Shown here: one piece after another, positions 23,267-30,825 of the stretch
Layout: every line of letters starts with the position of its first letter
How positions within the stretch are numbered: the first letter of the stretch is position 1
DNA from: Gammaproteobacteria bacterium
Lineage (GTDB): Bacteria > Pseudomonadota > Gammaproteobacteria > Pseudomonadales > Azotimanducaceae
Direction of reading: 5' to 3'
NCBI GenBank assembly: GCA_028824555.1
Contig: JAPPDJ010000010.1
Span: forward strand, 1 to 35,616
DNA length: 35,616 nt
The notes under the pieces: model-generated
What the model saw: the letters and a program-made list of their open reading frames with translations, nothing else
Told to the model about the DNA's origin: nothing
The model's database searches: none
Program-made: the position numbers and the translations under genes

Positions 23267-23497
23267 GGGCCTCTCTGGACGGAGGGCGTCCCGCCCTCCA
23301 AGCGTGCCGAAGGCGCGCACGCAGCGGAGCTGGCCGAGGCCACCGCAAGCAAGCCGTTCCAGACAAAGCCAACAAAGCGCCAGCCCCGAACAACGCCACC
23401 AACAAACCCGCCTACCCGCCGCCGCCCCATCATGCCCTTGACGTGCCTGGTGCACGATGGGGGCTAGCGGTCTGCGACGGGCCTCTCTAGACGGAGG
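23267..23497. repeat. Non-coding repeat region with a 19-bp direct repeat and a palindromic core
   Basis: Between the SDR stop (23157) and the methyltransferase stop (23516) there is no gene. GGGCCTCTCTGGACGGAGG at 23267–23285 recurs with one change at 23479–23497. The first copy runs on into the palindrome GGAGGGCGTCCCGCCCTCC (23281–23299), a family A variant; the second copy loses the match at GGAGA. The 190 bp in between are C/A-rich. This looks like decayed repeat DNA between convergent genes. Confidence 0.55.
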
Positions 23498-23515
23498 AGA
23501 TAGCAACCACGGCAC

Positions 23516-24094
23516 TCACACCCGAAACGCCAGCAGTCGTGCCAATGCCGCCGTTTCGCCGTCGGGGTCTTGCATCAGCCCCTCTTCATCGACCTCGATG
23601 CGCAACCCCTCTGCAACCTTCCGAAGCGCTGCCGGCGCCACGCGGAATCGCGGGTTTCTCGGCCCAACAACATCATCAGCCAGACCCGGCAGCGCGAGAT
23701 GCTGTTCCACCAACAGCGCACCGCCGGGGCGCAGCGCTGAGCGAATGTTGGTCAAGAGAGGCAGATTCACATAGCGAACATTGACCACCAGATCGTAGTC
23801 TGCGGGCGGCGTGTAACCCCGCTCCAAATCACAGGCAATCCATCGAATGTCGGCGTTGGGCGCAAGGGCCGCCGCTTTGCGAAGGGCGACATCGGAAACA
23901 TCCACCGCGTCAACCTGCCAGCCGTTCTCGGCAAGAAAGCGGGCATTGCGGCCCAAGCCACAAGCCAAATCCAGCGCCCGCCCGCGTGGCAGACGCTCGA
24001 TCGATTCGGTCAGGAAATCACTCGGCCAGCGGCGCTCGCCGTACTCCCCCGCAGCATAGCGTGTGTTCCAACGCTCCCGGTCCGCCTCGCTCAA
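23516..24094 (-). CDS. Class I SAM-dependent methyltransferase
   Basis: A 192-aa protein with a complete Rossmann methyltransferase core: motif I ALDLACGLGRNARFLAENGW, the acidic residue ending beta-2 in VDAVDVSDVAL, CDLERGYTPPADYDLVVNVRYVNLP (motifs II–III) and LRPGGALLVEQ. The N-terminus (ERWNTRYAAGEY, WPSDFL) is like that of TehB-type and other small-molecule methyltransferases; the substrate is not readable. The start is TTG 24094, with GAAGG six bases upstream, and it overlaps the TGA of the small membrane-protein gene as TTGA, which supports coupling. It converges on the SDR gene. Confidence 0.87.
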   Translation of the reverse strand: MSEADRERWNTRYAAGEYGERRWPSDFLTESIERLPRGRALDLACGLGRNARFLAENGWQVDAVDVSDVALRKAAALAPNADIRWIACDLERGYTPPADYDLVVNVRYVNLPLLTNIRSALRPGGALLVEQHLALPGLADDVVGPRNPRFRVAPAALRKVAEGLRIEVDEEGLMQDPDGETAALARLLAFRV

Positions 24095-24252
24095 CGCTTG
24101 CCTTCTTCGGCGGCCTCTTCCTCGCCGTCATCGTCGTCCGACACGGAGTGCTCGTCCTGCGGCAACTGCACCACCAGCTTCCAAGCCAGCCACATCCCGC
24201 CAAGACCCACGAAGAGCCCCACCAGCGGAACCACGATTGCGCCCAGGGTCAT
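24091..24252 (-). CDS. Small membrane protein, 53 aa, upstream of the methyltransferase
   Basis: The ATG at 24252 opens a 53-aa frame with one membrane segment (MTLGAIVVPLVGLFVGLGG followed by MWLAWKLVV) and then a strongly acidic tail (DEHSVSDDDDGEEEAAEE) ending GKR. The TGA overlaps the TTG start of the methyltransferase, so the pair should be translated together. Hydrophobic then acidic composition with a sharp boundary is unlikely to arise by chance in this GC-rich background. I know no name for it. It is a candidate short gene that could be missed by length cut-offs. Confidence 0.6.
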   Translation of the reverse strand: MTLGAIVVPLVGLFVGLGGMWLAWKLVVQLPQDEHSVSDDDDGEEEAAEEGKR

Positions 24253-24290
24253 GCCAGGCAACATACCACGGTGCCTTCAAGACGGGCCTC

Positions 24291-24389
24291 GTAGGGGCGA
24301 CCCTTGTGGTCGCCCGTCGTGCCGAGCCGAGGCGGTTTCGTTGCATCCGAGACGGGCGGGGACAAGCCCGGGACAAGCCCCGCCCCTAC
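24291..24389. repeat. REPIN-like pair, family B, upstream of the small membrane-protein gene
   Basis: 24291–24317 is identical to the 27-bp repeat at 14504. In inverted orientation, 24354–24389 reads GGGCGGGGACAAGCCC, an extra GGGACAAGCCC duplication, then CGCCCCTAC, so GTAGGGGC marks both outer ends. The arrangement (inverted REP ends about 100 bp apart) equals that of the pair at 32590–32718. It fills the space between the sulfurtransferase stop and the small membrane-protein start. Confidence 0.75.
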
Positions 24390-24409
24390 GGGCGCGCTCG
24401 TAGAGCGCG

Positions 24410-25276
24410 CTAGCTGCCAGTCTCCATTGGCAAAGACTCGTCACGCACCCACTCCGCCATCGATCCGTCATACACCGCCACGTTCGACTGTCCCACCAAC
24501 AGGCACGCCAAGGCATCCACCGTCGCCGAGATGCCGCCGCCGCAATAGGAAATCACCCTCGGCGCTGCCAAGAGCCCCTTCGCATCGAGCGCGGTCCGCA
24601 ACGCATCGGCATCCTTGAAGTGGCCGTTGTCGAGCAAGTCGTCGAAATGAAGATTGACGCTGCCCGTGATATGCCCGCGGCGTCCGTAGGAGAATTCGCC
24701 CTCCCCGGCGTACACATCCGGCGACAGGGCGTTGACCGTACACGTGGCCGAGTCGCCTATGGCGGCCAGCACGCCGTCCTTGTCCACAAACAGATCCGGG
24801 TTCGCCTGCGCCCGGAAGCTGCACGCCGCCGGCACCACCGTCTCCGTGGAAACCGGCAGCCCCGCATCACGCCACGCCCGGAACCCACCGTCGAGCACCC
24901 GCACGTTGGCATGGCCGCAGTAATGCAACAGCCACCAGGCCCGGGTCGCCCACATCATGTGCCCCGTGCTGTAGAGCACGACCTCGGTGTCAGCGCCAAT
25001 GCCCAGCGAACCGAACAGCCCCTCAAGCTGGGCCACCGGCGGCAAGCTGAACCCGAGCCCAGTCGAGGTGTCCGAAGCCGCCCGAATCAAGTCGAGAAAC
25101 ACCGCCCCAGGAATATGCCCCTCGTCGAATTTCCCTTGCCCAGACTCCGCCCGATACCCCGCCGTCGGCGCTGGCGTCAGAAACACCGTCGCATCGAGAA
25201 TCCGCCGCCCCGAGTTGTCGATGTCCCCGGCAAGCTCCTGCACAGAAATGAGATATTCCGGATGCACATAGGACAT
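24410..25276 (-). CDS. Rhodanese-type sulfurtransferase (thiosulfate/3-mercaptopyruvate sulfurtransferase)
   Basis: A 288-aa protein of two rhodanese domains. The N-terminal domain (residues about 8–135: ILDATVFLTP, GHIPGAVFLDL) lacks the catalytic Cys, having YSTGHMMWATRAWW instead. The C-terminal domain holds Cys245 in ISYCGGGISATVDAL and GHITGSVNL. The active loop CGGGIS, close to the CG[ST]GVT type, points to 3-mercaptopyruvate or thiosulfate as donor but does not decide which. ATG 25276 starts MSYVHPEYLIS. It diverges from the glutathione S-transferase gene across a 233-bp space with no gene. Confidence 0.92.
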   Translation of the reverse strand: MSYVHPEYLISVQELAGDIDNSGRRILDATVFLTPAPTAGYRAESGQGKFDEGHIPGAVFLDLIRAASDTSTGLGFSLPPVAQLEGLFGSLGIGADTEVVLYSTGHMMWATRAWWLLHYCGHANVRVLDGGFRAWRDAGLPVSTETVVPAACSFRAQANPDLFVDKDGVLAAIGDSATCTVNALSPDVYAGEGEFSYGRRGHITGSVNLHFDDLLDNGHFKDADALRTALDAKGLLAAPRVISYCGGGISATVDALACLLVGQSNVAVYDGSMAEWVRDESLPMETGS

Positions 25277-25509
25277 GTCGTTCTCTCCTTCGCGGGCCAT
25301 TGTCGAGTTGCACGCCGGTTCGGCGGAGCGCAACGGATTGTAATTCGTCCAATCGGTGCGCCCTGCCTGCTGCGACCACCGCCCAGCAAGGCGTCCTCGC
25401 CCGTTCAGCGGTAACTCCAGCCGCGCAGTCTTCTGGCTCGCGCTATGCTTTGCCGCTGCTGCATGGGCCGGTGGGGTTGCGTGCGCGTCATTTACGGAGG
25501 GGAAAGCGA

Positions 25510-26139
25510 GTGAAGCTCTATGACATGAAGCAGGCGCCGAATCCGCGGCGGCTCAGGATGTTCCTGGCCGAGAAGGGGATCGAGATCGAGACGGTGCAGG
25601 TGGACATTCCGTCTGGGGAGAACCTGTCGGACGAGTTCAAGGCCATCAATCCTCGGGGCTTGCTGCCGACGCTGGTGCTGGACGATGGCACGGTAATCGA
25701 TGAATCGGTGGCCATCAGCCGCTACTTCGAGCAGACGCACCCGGAGCCGAACCTGATGGGCACAGATGCCAAGTCGATGGCGCTGATCGAGTCGGCAGAG
25801 CGGCACATGGAGTTCGATGGGCTGCTTTCCGTGGCCGAGGCGTTCCGCAACTCGAATCCGGTGTTCGCCAACAGGGCGACGCAAGGCACCGACGGGGTGC
25901 AGGCCATCGAGGCGCTGGTGGAACGCGGGCGCAACGGCACGGCACGTTTCTTCGCGAGCTTGGACGCAACCCTAGCGGACTCCCGCTACGTTGCCGGCGA
26001 GACCTTTTCCATCGCCGACATCACCGCCTTCTGCGTCGTGGATTTCGCCAAGTGGACGGGCATGAGGCTTGGCGACGATCACCCGAACGCCCAGCGCTGG
26101 TATGCGGAGGTGGCGGCGCGGCCCAGCGCCCAGGCTTGA
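25510..26139 (+). CDS. Glutathione S-transferase family protein
   Basis: A 209-aa two-domain GST. The thioredoxin-like N-domain has MKLYDMKQAPNPRRLRMFLAEKG and NPRGLLPTLVLDDGTVIDESVAISRYFE, in which the cis-Pro (LLPTL) and ESVAI bind glutathione. The helical C-domain includes YVAGETFSIADITAF, the usual N-capping/hydrophobic-staple motif. Start GTG 25510 is preceded by GGAGGGG, and makes the strand MKLYDM complete; ATG 25525 would delete it. Cytoplasmic; the electrophile substrate is unknown. gshB in the same window supplies glutathione. Confidence 0.92.
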   Translation: MKLYDMKQAPNPRRLRMFLAEKGIEIETVQVDIPSGENLSDEFKAINPRGLLPTLVLDDGTVIDESVAISRYFEQTHPEPNLMGTDAKSMALIESAERHMEFDGLLSVAEAFRNSNPVFANRATQGTDGVQAIEALVERGRNGTARFFASLDATLADSRYVAGETFSIADITAFCVVDFAKWTGMRLGDDHPNAQRWYAEVAARPSAQA

Positions 26140-26154
26140 CCTATTGTCGTAGCG

Positions 26155-26177
26155 GACGGGACAAGCCCGTCCCCTAC
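26155..26177. repeat. REP-like palindrome, family B, overlapping the ybjQ stop codon
   Basis: GACGGGACAAGCCCGTCCCCTAC, read on the minus strand as GTAGGGGACGGGC followed by TTGTCCCGTC, is the same type as 32590–32614 and 35007–35030. It lies between the convergent GST and ybjQ genes. The TAG in its GTAGGGG end is the ybjQ stop codon (complement of 26174–26176). Confidence 0.75.
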
Positions 26178-26494
26178 GGCTCCGCCAACTTCACCGCGGT
26201 GCCGACGGCCAACAGTTCGGCGGCACCGCCCATGATTACCGAGGTGGTGAAGCGGGTGCCCACCACCGCGTCGGCGCCCAGGGACTCGGCTTCGTCGATC
26301 ATTCGGTCGAGGGCCTGTTCGCGACTTTCGGCGACGAGTTTGGTGAACTCGTGGATTTCGCCGCCCACCAAGGTGCGCAGGCCCGCCATGATGTCCTTGC
26401 CGACGTGGCGGGCACGGATGGTGTTGCCGCGCACGAGGCCGAGGGATTCGGTGATTTGCTGACCTGCAACGGTCTCTGTGGTGACAACCAGCAT
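26174..26494 (-). CDS. ybjQ: YbjQ/UPF0145 family protein
   Basis: A 106-aa protein of the YbjQ family, small beta-alpha proteins that form pentamers in known structures and are often labelled heavy-metal-binding, with no firm function. The pattern is typical: VVTTETVAGQQITESLGLVRGNTIRARHVGKDI, EFTKLVAESREQALDRMIDEAESLGADAVVGTRF, then TTSVIMGGAAELLAVGTAV. The last three residues (AEP) run directly into the family B repeat, whose TAG ends the gene. It starts 12 bp downstream of the stop of a small membrane-protein gene. Confidence 0.92.
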   Translation of the reverse strand: MLVVTTETVAGQQITESLGLVRGNTIRARHVGKDIMAGLRTLVGGEIHEFTKLVAESREQALDRMIDEAESLGADAVVGTRFTTSVIMGGAAELLAVGTAVKLAEP

Positions 26495-26506
26495 CGCCGC
26501 CTCCGT

Positions 26507-26743
26507 TTACATTTCGACGTCTCGGTATCGGTCAGTGCGCCGCACGATGAGGCGCTGCCGCAGCGCCAGCAGGCCAAGCACGGCCAGCCCGCCGTAGAGG
26601 GCGAGCACGCCGAACTTGACGATCGCGGGTGCCTCGGCGTCCGCCAACAGCCCGTACAGGCCGTAGCCGATGAGGGCTAGGACGCCGGCGAAGAATAAGG
26701 TGAGACCGACCCAACGGGTAACTTGGCCTGTGTGTTCGCTCAT
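26507..26743 (-). CDS. Small two-span membrane protein, 78 aa
   Basis: Begins MSEHTGQVTRWVGL, followed by two hydrophobic segments (LTLFFAGVLALIGYGLYGLL and VKFGVLALYGGLAVLGLLAL) and a basic C-terminus (RQRLIVRRTDRYRDVEM). The ATG at 26743 is preceded by AAGGAGAAAC, a strong ribosome-binding site. It is 12 bp upstream of ybjQ, which suggests an operon. I recognise no named family; its role is unknown. The 93 bp between this start and the DUF192 stop hold nothing evident. Confidence 0.78.
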   Translation of the reverse strand: MSEHTGQVTRWVGLTLFFAGVLALIGYGLYGLLADAEAPAIVKFGVLALYGGLAVLGLLALRQRLIVRRTDRYRDVEM

Positions 26744-26836
26744 CCGTTTCTCCTTAAGACGAGCCTGCTCCCTTGGCGGAGTTTGCCACGTTCGCCTACG
26801 TTCCGGCAGCAGGGAGGTCGTTTGGCTTAATCGCCC

Positions 26837-27364
26837 TCACCAGCGCAAGCGCATGGAGGCAAACCGGTCGAGCGGCAGGCCGCGCTCCGCGAGCCAGCCG
26901 GCTGGGAGCTCGATGGCGTACCGCGCCGGGACGTTCGAGGTGTAACTCGTCGAAGCCTCTTGGCATAGCGCCTGCCAGTCAGCGTCTGATGCGCCTGGCG
27001 GCCGGGGGCAGGGCTGCATGGTCATGGCGGCGACCGGCTGCCGGTCCGCGTCGAGGTAGATGACGTCGAGCGCGATGAACGTGTTGAACATCCAGAAGCT
27101 GCGCAGCGCCTCGCCGTCGAAATCGAACAGCATGGCGGCGCCGTCGTCCTTGCGACACATGAGGCCCTGGGCGTGTCGGGCGGGGGTTTGCGCCACTTCG
27201 ACGGTGATGGTCACTCGGCGCGGTGGCAGCAGGACTTCGAGCTCCACCGTGGGCAGGGCGGCGCGGTCGATGCCGGCGCAGTCGGGGCTCCGCACGAACT
27301 CGCGGGCGTTGCCGCAAGCCGCGAGAAGGGAGGCGACGACGGCGACGACTTTGGCGGCGTTCAT
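26837..27364 (-). CDS. DUF192 family lipoprotein
   Basis: A 175-aa protein with a lipoprotein signal: MNAAKVVAVVASLLAACGN, where Cys17 in LLAAC is the lipidation site. The DUF192 domain follows, with RHAQGLMCRKDDGAAMLFDFD, RSFWMFNTFIALDVIYLDAD and AMTMQPCP, then YAIELPAGW near the end. DUF192 proteins are small exported or membrane-attached proteins of unknown function. Extra Cys residues (28, 70, 119 and 133 approximately) could form disulfides. Its ATG overlaps the pilT TGA (ATGA), so it is coupled to pilus retraction ATPase synthesis. Confidence 0.87.
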   Translation of the reverse strand: MNAAKVVAVVASLLAACGNAREFVRSPDCAGIDRAALPTVELEVLLPPRRVTITVEVAQTPARHAQGLMCRKDDGAAMLFDFDGEALRSFWMFNTFIALDVIYLDADRQPVAAMTMQPCPRPPGASDADWQALCQEASTSYTSNVPARYAIELPAGWLAERGLPLDRFASMRLRW

Positions 27365-28401
27365 GCCGTGGCGAGCCTCGGCGTACGGGCTTTCGCCTCG
27401 GCGGTTTCTGGGACGATGGTGCCGCTTTGGACCAGTTCCGCCAGCGCCTGATCGAGCGTTTGCATCCCGGCGTTGCGGGAGGTCTGGATGGCGGTGATCA
27501 TCTGCGCCGCCTTGTTCTCGCGGATGAGGTGACGGATGGCGGTGCTCGCCAGCATGATCTCGTGCGCCGCCACGCGCCCGCCGCCGGTGCGCTTGACGAG
27601 GGTTTGCGAAACCACCGCGTTCAGGGACTCGGAAAGCATCGTGCGGATGAGCGCCTTCTCGTCGCCGGAGAACACATCGACGATGCGATCCACCGTTGCC
27701 GGCGCCGACGACGTGTGCAGCGTGGCGAACACGAGGTGACCGGTTTCGGCGGCGGTGAGGGCGAGGCGAATGGTCTCGAGGTCGCGCATCTCGCCCACTA
27801 GAACGACGTCTGGGTCCTCCCGGAGGGCAGCACGGAGGGCGTCGTCGAAGCTCTGCGTGTCGCGGTTCAGTTGGCGTTGGGTCACGAGGCAGTTCTTTGG
27901 CGCGTGGATGAACTCGATGGGGTCCTCGATGGTAAGGATGTGCTCGCGGCGGCTCGTGTTGATGTAGTCGATCATGGCCGCAAGGGTAGTGCTCTTGCCG
28001 GAGCCGGTGGGACCGGTGACGAGCACCAGGCCCCGCGTGGCGTCGGCGATGCTGCGAAACACGGGCGGCATGTTGAGCGACTCCATCGTTGGCACCACCG
28101 CTGGAATCACTCGAAACACTGCACCCACGCCGCGTTGGTGCCGAAAGGCGTTGACGCGGAACCGTGCCGCATCCTGCGCTTCGTAGGAGAAATCCACCTC
28201 GCGGCCAGCCTCGAAGGTGGCGCGGGCATCGTCGTTCATCACCTCTTGGATGAGAGCGAGGGTCGCTGCCTCGCCGAGTGGCGGCCGGTCGAGACGCACG
28301 ATGTCGCCGTCAACACGAAGGAGGGGTTGCTCGCCGGCGGAAAGGTGCAGGTCGGAAGCGCCAGCTTCCACGCAGGCGGACAGGAGTTCGTTGATTTGCA
28401 T
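27361..28401 (-). CDS. pilT: Type IV pilus retraction ATPase PilT
   Basis: A 346-aa hexameric secretion-superfamily ATPase that drives pilus retraction, twitching and DNA uptake. Features: a PAS-like N-domain (ASDLHLSAGEQPLLRVDGDI), Walker A GPTGSGKST at residues 130–138 with Lys136, the Asp box (ILTIEDPIEF), Walker B (LREDPDVVLVGEMRD) and the His box (ETGHLVFATLHTSSA). The C-terminal AIRHLIRENKAAQM matches the conserved AIRNLIREN region needed for retraction. ATG 28401 has AGGG eight bases upstream. It diverges from yggS, as in Pseudomonas. No pilU or other pil genes are in the window; a DUF192 lipoprotein gene follows by overlap. Confidence 0.96.
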   Translation of the reverse strand: MQINELLSACVEAGASDLHLSAGEQPLLRVDGDIVRLDRPPLGEAATLALIQEVMNDDARATFEAGREVDFSYEAQDAARFRVNAFRHQRGVGAVFRVIPAVVPTMESLNMPPVFRSIADATRGLVLVTGPTGSGKSTTLAAMIDYINTSRREHILTIEDPIEFIHAPKNCLVTQRQLNRDTQSFDDALRAALREDPDVVLVGEMRDLETIRLALTAAETGHLVFATLHTSSAPATVDRIVDVFSGDEKALIRTMLSESLNAVVSQTLVKRTGGGRVAAHEIMLASTAIRHLIRENKAAQMITAIQTSRNAGMQTLDQALAELVQSGTIVPETAEAKARTPRLATA

Positions 28402-28511
28402 GACTTTTTCCCTGTATGCGACGGACCGTAGCAGTTTTCGCGCTAGCGAGCCCTCGGAGGGAGGGCGACGCTAGAGACCAAACGCATCCGCTCGCTTGTT
28501 TTGCGGCTGCC

Positions 28512-28517
28512 TATAAT
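28512..28517 (+). promoter_or_regulatory. Probable -10 element for the yggS–hemW run
   Basis: A perfect TATAAT lies in the 163-bp space between the divergent pilT and yggS starts, placing a transcript start near 28524 and leaving a leader of about 40–60 bases. No close match to TTGACA lies 16–18 bases upstream (TTGTTT at about 28497 is too near). In a GC-rich background the hexamer is notable, but without -35 support the call is moderate. Confidence 0.5.
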
Positions 28518-28564
28518 GTTCCCCCTAGTTTCTTTGGTCGCCAAGTGGACAATCTCGCAATCCT

Positions 28565-29272
28565 TTGTGCGACATCGCCACTTTGACGCTGGACGTTGCA
28601 TCTGTTGCCAAGGTGGAGGCTGCCATTCGCGCCGCCGAGACCGCGGCCGGCCGTCCGACGGGGGTCGTGCAGTTGCTCGCGGTGTCGAAGACTCGCTCTG
28701 CCGCTGAAGTCGCGAGCCTGCATGGCGCAGGAGTCGAGGACTTCGGCGAGAACTATCTGCAAGAGGCGCTGCCGAAGATTCGCGAGTTGGCGGATCAGGG
28801 CATCACTTGGCACTTCATCGGTGCCATTCAGTCGAACAAGACCCGCGACATCGCCCGCCACTTCAACTGGGTTCACACCTTGGATCGGGTGCGGGTCGCG
28901 GACCGCCTAAACGCCGCCGCCCACCGCACCCTCGACGTTTGCCTGCAAGTGAATGTGGACGCCGAGCCGCAGAAGGCAGGCGTTGCCCCGGAAGAGACGG
29001 GTGCCCTGCTGGCGCGAGTCCAGCAACTGCATAACCTGCGCGCCCGCGGCCTCATGGCCATTCCCAAGGAAGCCGGCGGCGAGGCCACGCGGGAGAGCTT
29101 CCGCCGGCTGCGTCGCCTCTTCGACGATCTCGCGCCCATCGCCGGGCCTTCATGGGATACGCTTTCGATGGGCATGTCGGGCGATTTCGAGGTGGCAGTG
29201 GCGGAGGGCTCGACCTTGGTTCGCATCGGCACGGCGCTCTTCGGCCCCAGGCCGCCACGAACGCGCCGATGA
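28565..29272 (+). CDS. yggS: YggS family pyridoxal phosphate homeostasis protein
   Basis: A 235-aa PLP-binding protein of the YggS/PROSC family (alanine-racemase-like barrel without known catalysis), which balances free PLP and amino-acid pools. The PLP Lys is in LLAVSKTRSAAEV; other signatures are GENYLQEALPKI, WHFIGAIQSNKTRDIARHF, VNVDAEPQKAGV and SMGMSGDFEVAVAEGSTLVRIGTALFG. The start is uncertain: TTG 28565 gives the longest product, while TTG 28583 gives an N-terminus of the same length as E. coli YggS. Neither has a good ribosome-binding site. proC follows 39 bp downstream, a pairing conserved across bacteria. Confidence 0.93.
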   Translation: MCDIATLTLDVASVAKVEAAIRAAETAAGRPTGVVQLLAVSKTRSAAEVASLHGAGVEDFGENYLQEALPKIRELADQGITWHFIGAIQSNKTRDIARHFNWVHTLDRVRVADRLNAAAHRTLDVCLQVNVDAEPQKAGVAPEETGALLARVQQLHNLRARGLMAIPKEAGGEATRESFRRLRRLFDDLAPIAGPSWDTLSMGMSGDFEVAVAEGSTLVRIGTALFGPRPPRTRR

Positions 29273-29311
29273 TGTTCGCCGCCTGAGCGGCAATTGCACG
29301 AAGGACTTGGG

Positions 29312-30184
29312 ATGACCCACAACCCCGCCCCGGATCGCAGCATCGCCTTCATCGGCGGGGGCAACATGGCGTTCGCGCTCGCGTCGGGCATTCTGCGCGC
29401 CGATCCGGGTCGATCGGTGGTCGTTAGCGATCCGGTGCCGGAGCAACTTGCCCGCTTTGCCGATGCCCCGGTTCGCACCACGCTCGACAACATGGACGCG
29501 GTGGCCGGGGCCTCGATTGTCGTGCTGGCCGTGAAACCGCAGGTGATGGAGGGGGTGGCGCGGGAGCTTGCGGAGGCCATCGAGGCTCAGCAACTGGTGG
29601 TCTCCATTGCCGCCGGCGTGACCGTTTCCGCGCTGCGTTCGTGGCTCGGTTCGAGTGCCATCGTGCGCTGCATGCCGAACACGCCGGCGCTGGTGGGCAG
29701 AGGCGTCACCGGCCTTTATGCCGATTCGGGCGTGTCCGAAGCGCAGCGGAGCGAGGCGGAGGAGTTGCTGCGGGCGGTGGGCGATGCGGTCTGGTTCGAA
29801 AAGGAAGGCGAGCTCGATGCCGTCACCGCCCTCTCCGGCAGTGGCCCGGCGTATTTCTTCGCGGTCATCGAGGCGCTGATCGAGGGCGGTGTGGAGTTGG
29901 GCCTCTCCCGCGAGATCGCGCATAGACTGGTTACCGGAACGGCCGTTGGCGCTGCCGCCATGATCGGGCCGCACGACGACCCTGGGGAACTGCGCGTTCG
30001 CGTCACCTCGCCGGGGGGAACGACGGAGCGAGCGCTCTCGGTGCTGGCATCCGGCGGCGTGCCCCATACTCTGCGCCAGGCAGTACACGGCGCCTGGCAG
30101 CGCTCGCGGGAACTCTCCGGCGTGGAAGCGGATGGCCACGACGGCTCCGCGCCCACAGGGGGTACGCCGGGCAGGGCGCGCTAG
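29312..30184 (+). CDS. proC: Pyrroline-5-carboxylate reductase
   Basis: A 290-aa ProC, reducing pyrroline-5-carboxylate to proline. The NADPH-binding start is IAFIGGGNMAFALASGIL, then VVLAVKPQVM, RCMPNTPALVGRGVTGLY and the P5CR signature ALSGSGPAYFFAVIEALIEGGVELGL, ending RVRVTSPGGTTERALSVL. ATG 29312 is preceded by AAGGA six bases upstream; an upstream ATG at 29294 lacks one. The C-terminus extends about 20 residues past the usual end with a low-complexity EADGHDGSAPTGGTPGRAR. It lies between yggS and yggT. Confidence 0.96.
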   Translation: MTHNPAPDRSIAFIGGGNMAFALASGILRADPGRSVVVSDPVPEQLARFADAPVRTTLDNMDAVAGASIVVLAVKPQVMEGVARELAEAIEAQQLVVSIAAGVTVSALRSWLGSSAIVRCMPNTPALVGRGVTGLYADSGVSEAQRSEAEELLRAVGDAVWFEKEGELDAVTALSGSGPAYFFAVIEALIEGGVELGLSREIAHRLVTGTAVGAAAMIGPHDDPGELRVRVTSPGGTTERALSVLASGGVPHTLRQAVHGAWQRSRELSGVEADGHDGSAPTGGTPGRAR

Positions 30185-30225
30185 CGCCGCCACGCTTTCC
30201 CGCCACACTGGAAGGAACGAAGAAC

Positions 30226-30792
30226 ATGACCGACACGCTCGTATTCATCGTCAAGTTCGTCCTGCAGGCGGCGTCGCTGGTCTTCCTTCTCCGCTTCCTG
30301 TTGCAGGCCGTGCGGGCCGATGCCTACAACCCCATCACCGAGGCCATCGTCAAGCTGTCGTGGCCTGTGCTGCGGTACCTGCGCTATGTACTCCCCACCT
30401 GGCGCAATCTCGACTTCGCGGCCTTCGGCATGGCATGGGGCATCAATGCGCTCCTGCTCGTCATCATCGCCAGTCACCGCGACCTGCCCTTCTCGGCGCT
30501 CGTCGTCATCGGCGACACCTTGCGGGCTACCGTCAGCCTTGCCATCGGCGTGTTTCTGGTGGCCATCTTCGCCACCATCGTCATGAGCTGGATCGCTCCC
30601 GGCACCCGCTCGCCCGCCACCAGCCTCATTCACGACGTGGCGGAACCGCTCTTGGCACCGGCGCGCAAGCTCATCCCGCCGATTGGCGGCACGCTGGACC
30701 TCTCGCCGATGCTGACGGTGCTGGTGCTGCTGGTGATTCAGGGGCCGGTGCTGTCCGCTGTGCTGCCATACCAGATTTGGCACCACGTGTGA
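30226..30792 (+). CDS. yggT: YggT family membrane protein
   Basis: A 188-aa inner-membrane protein with two YggT domains: FVLQAASLVFLLRFLLQAVRADAYNPITEAIVKLSWPVL and, in the second half, GVFLVAIFATIVMSWIAPGTRSPATSLIHDVAEPLLAPARKLIPPIGG. About four to five membrane segments are present. The family is linked to cell-envelope integrity or ion homeostasis in some bacteria and to plastid division factors in cyanobacteria, but its molecular role is not established. It follows proC by 41 bp and precedes metX by 33 bp in the conserved order. Confidence 0.93.
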   Translation: MTDTLVFIVKFVLQAASLVFLLRFLLQAVRADAYNPITEAIVKLSWPVLRYLRYVLPTWRNLDFAAFGMAWGINALLLVIIASHRDLPFSALVVIGDTLRATVSLAIGVFLVAIFATIVMSWIAPGTRSPATSLIHDVAEPLLAPARKLIPPIGGTLDLSPMLTVLVLLVIQGPVLSAVLPYQIWHHV

Positions 30793-30825
30793 CGCACGGC
30801 CCCATCCATTTTCCGAAGGGCCAAC

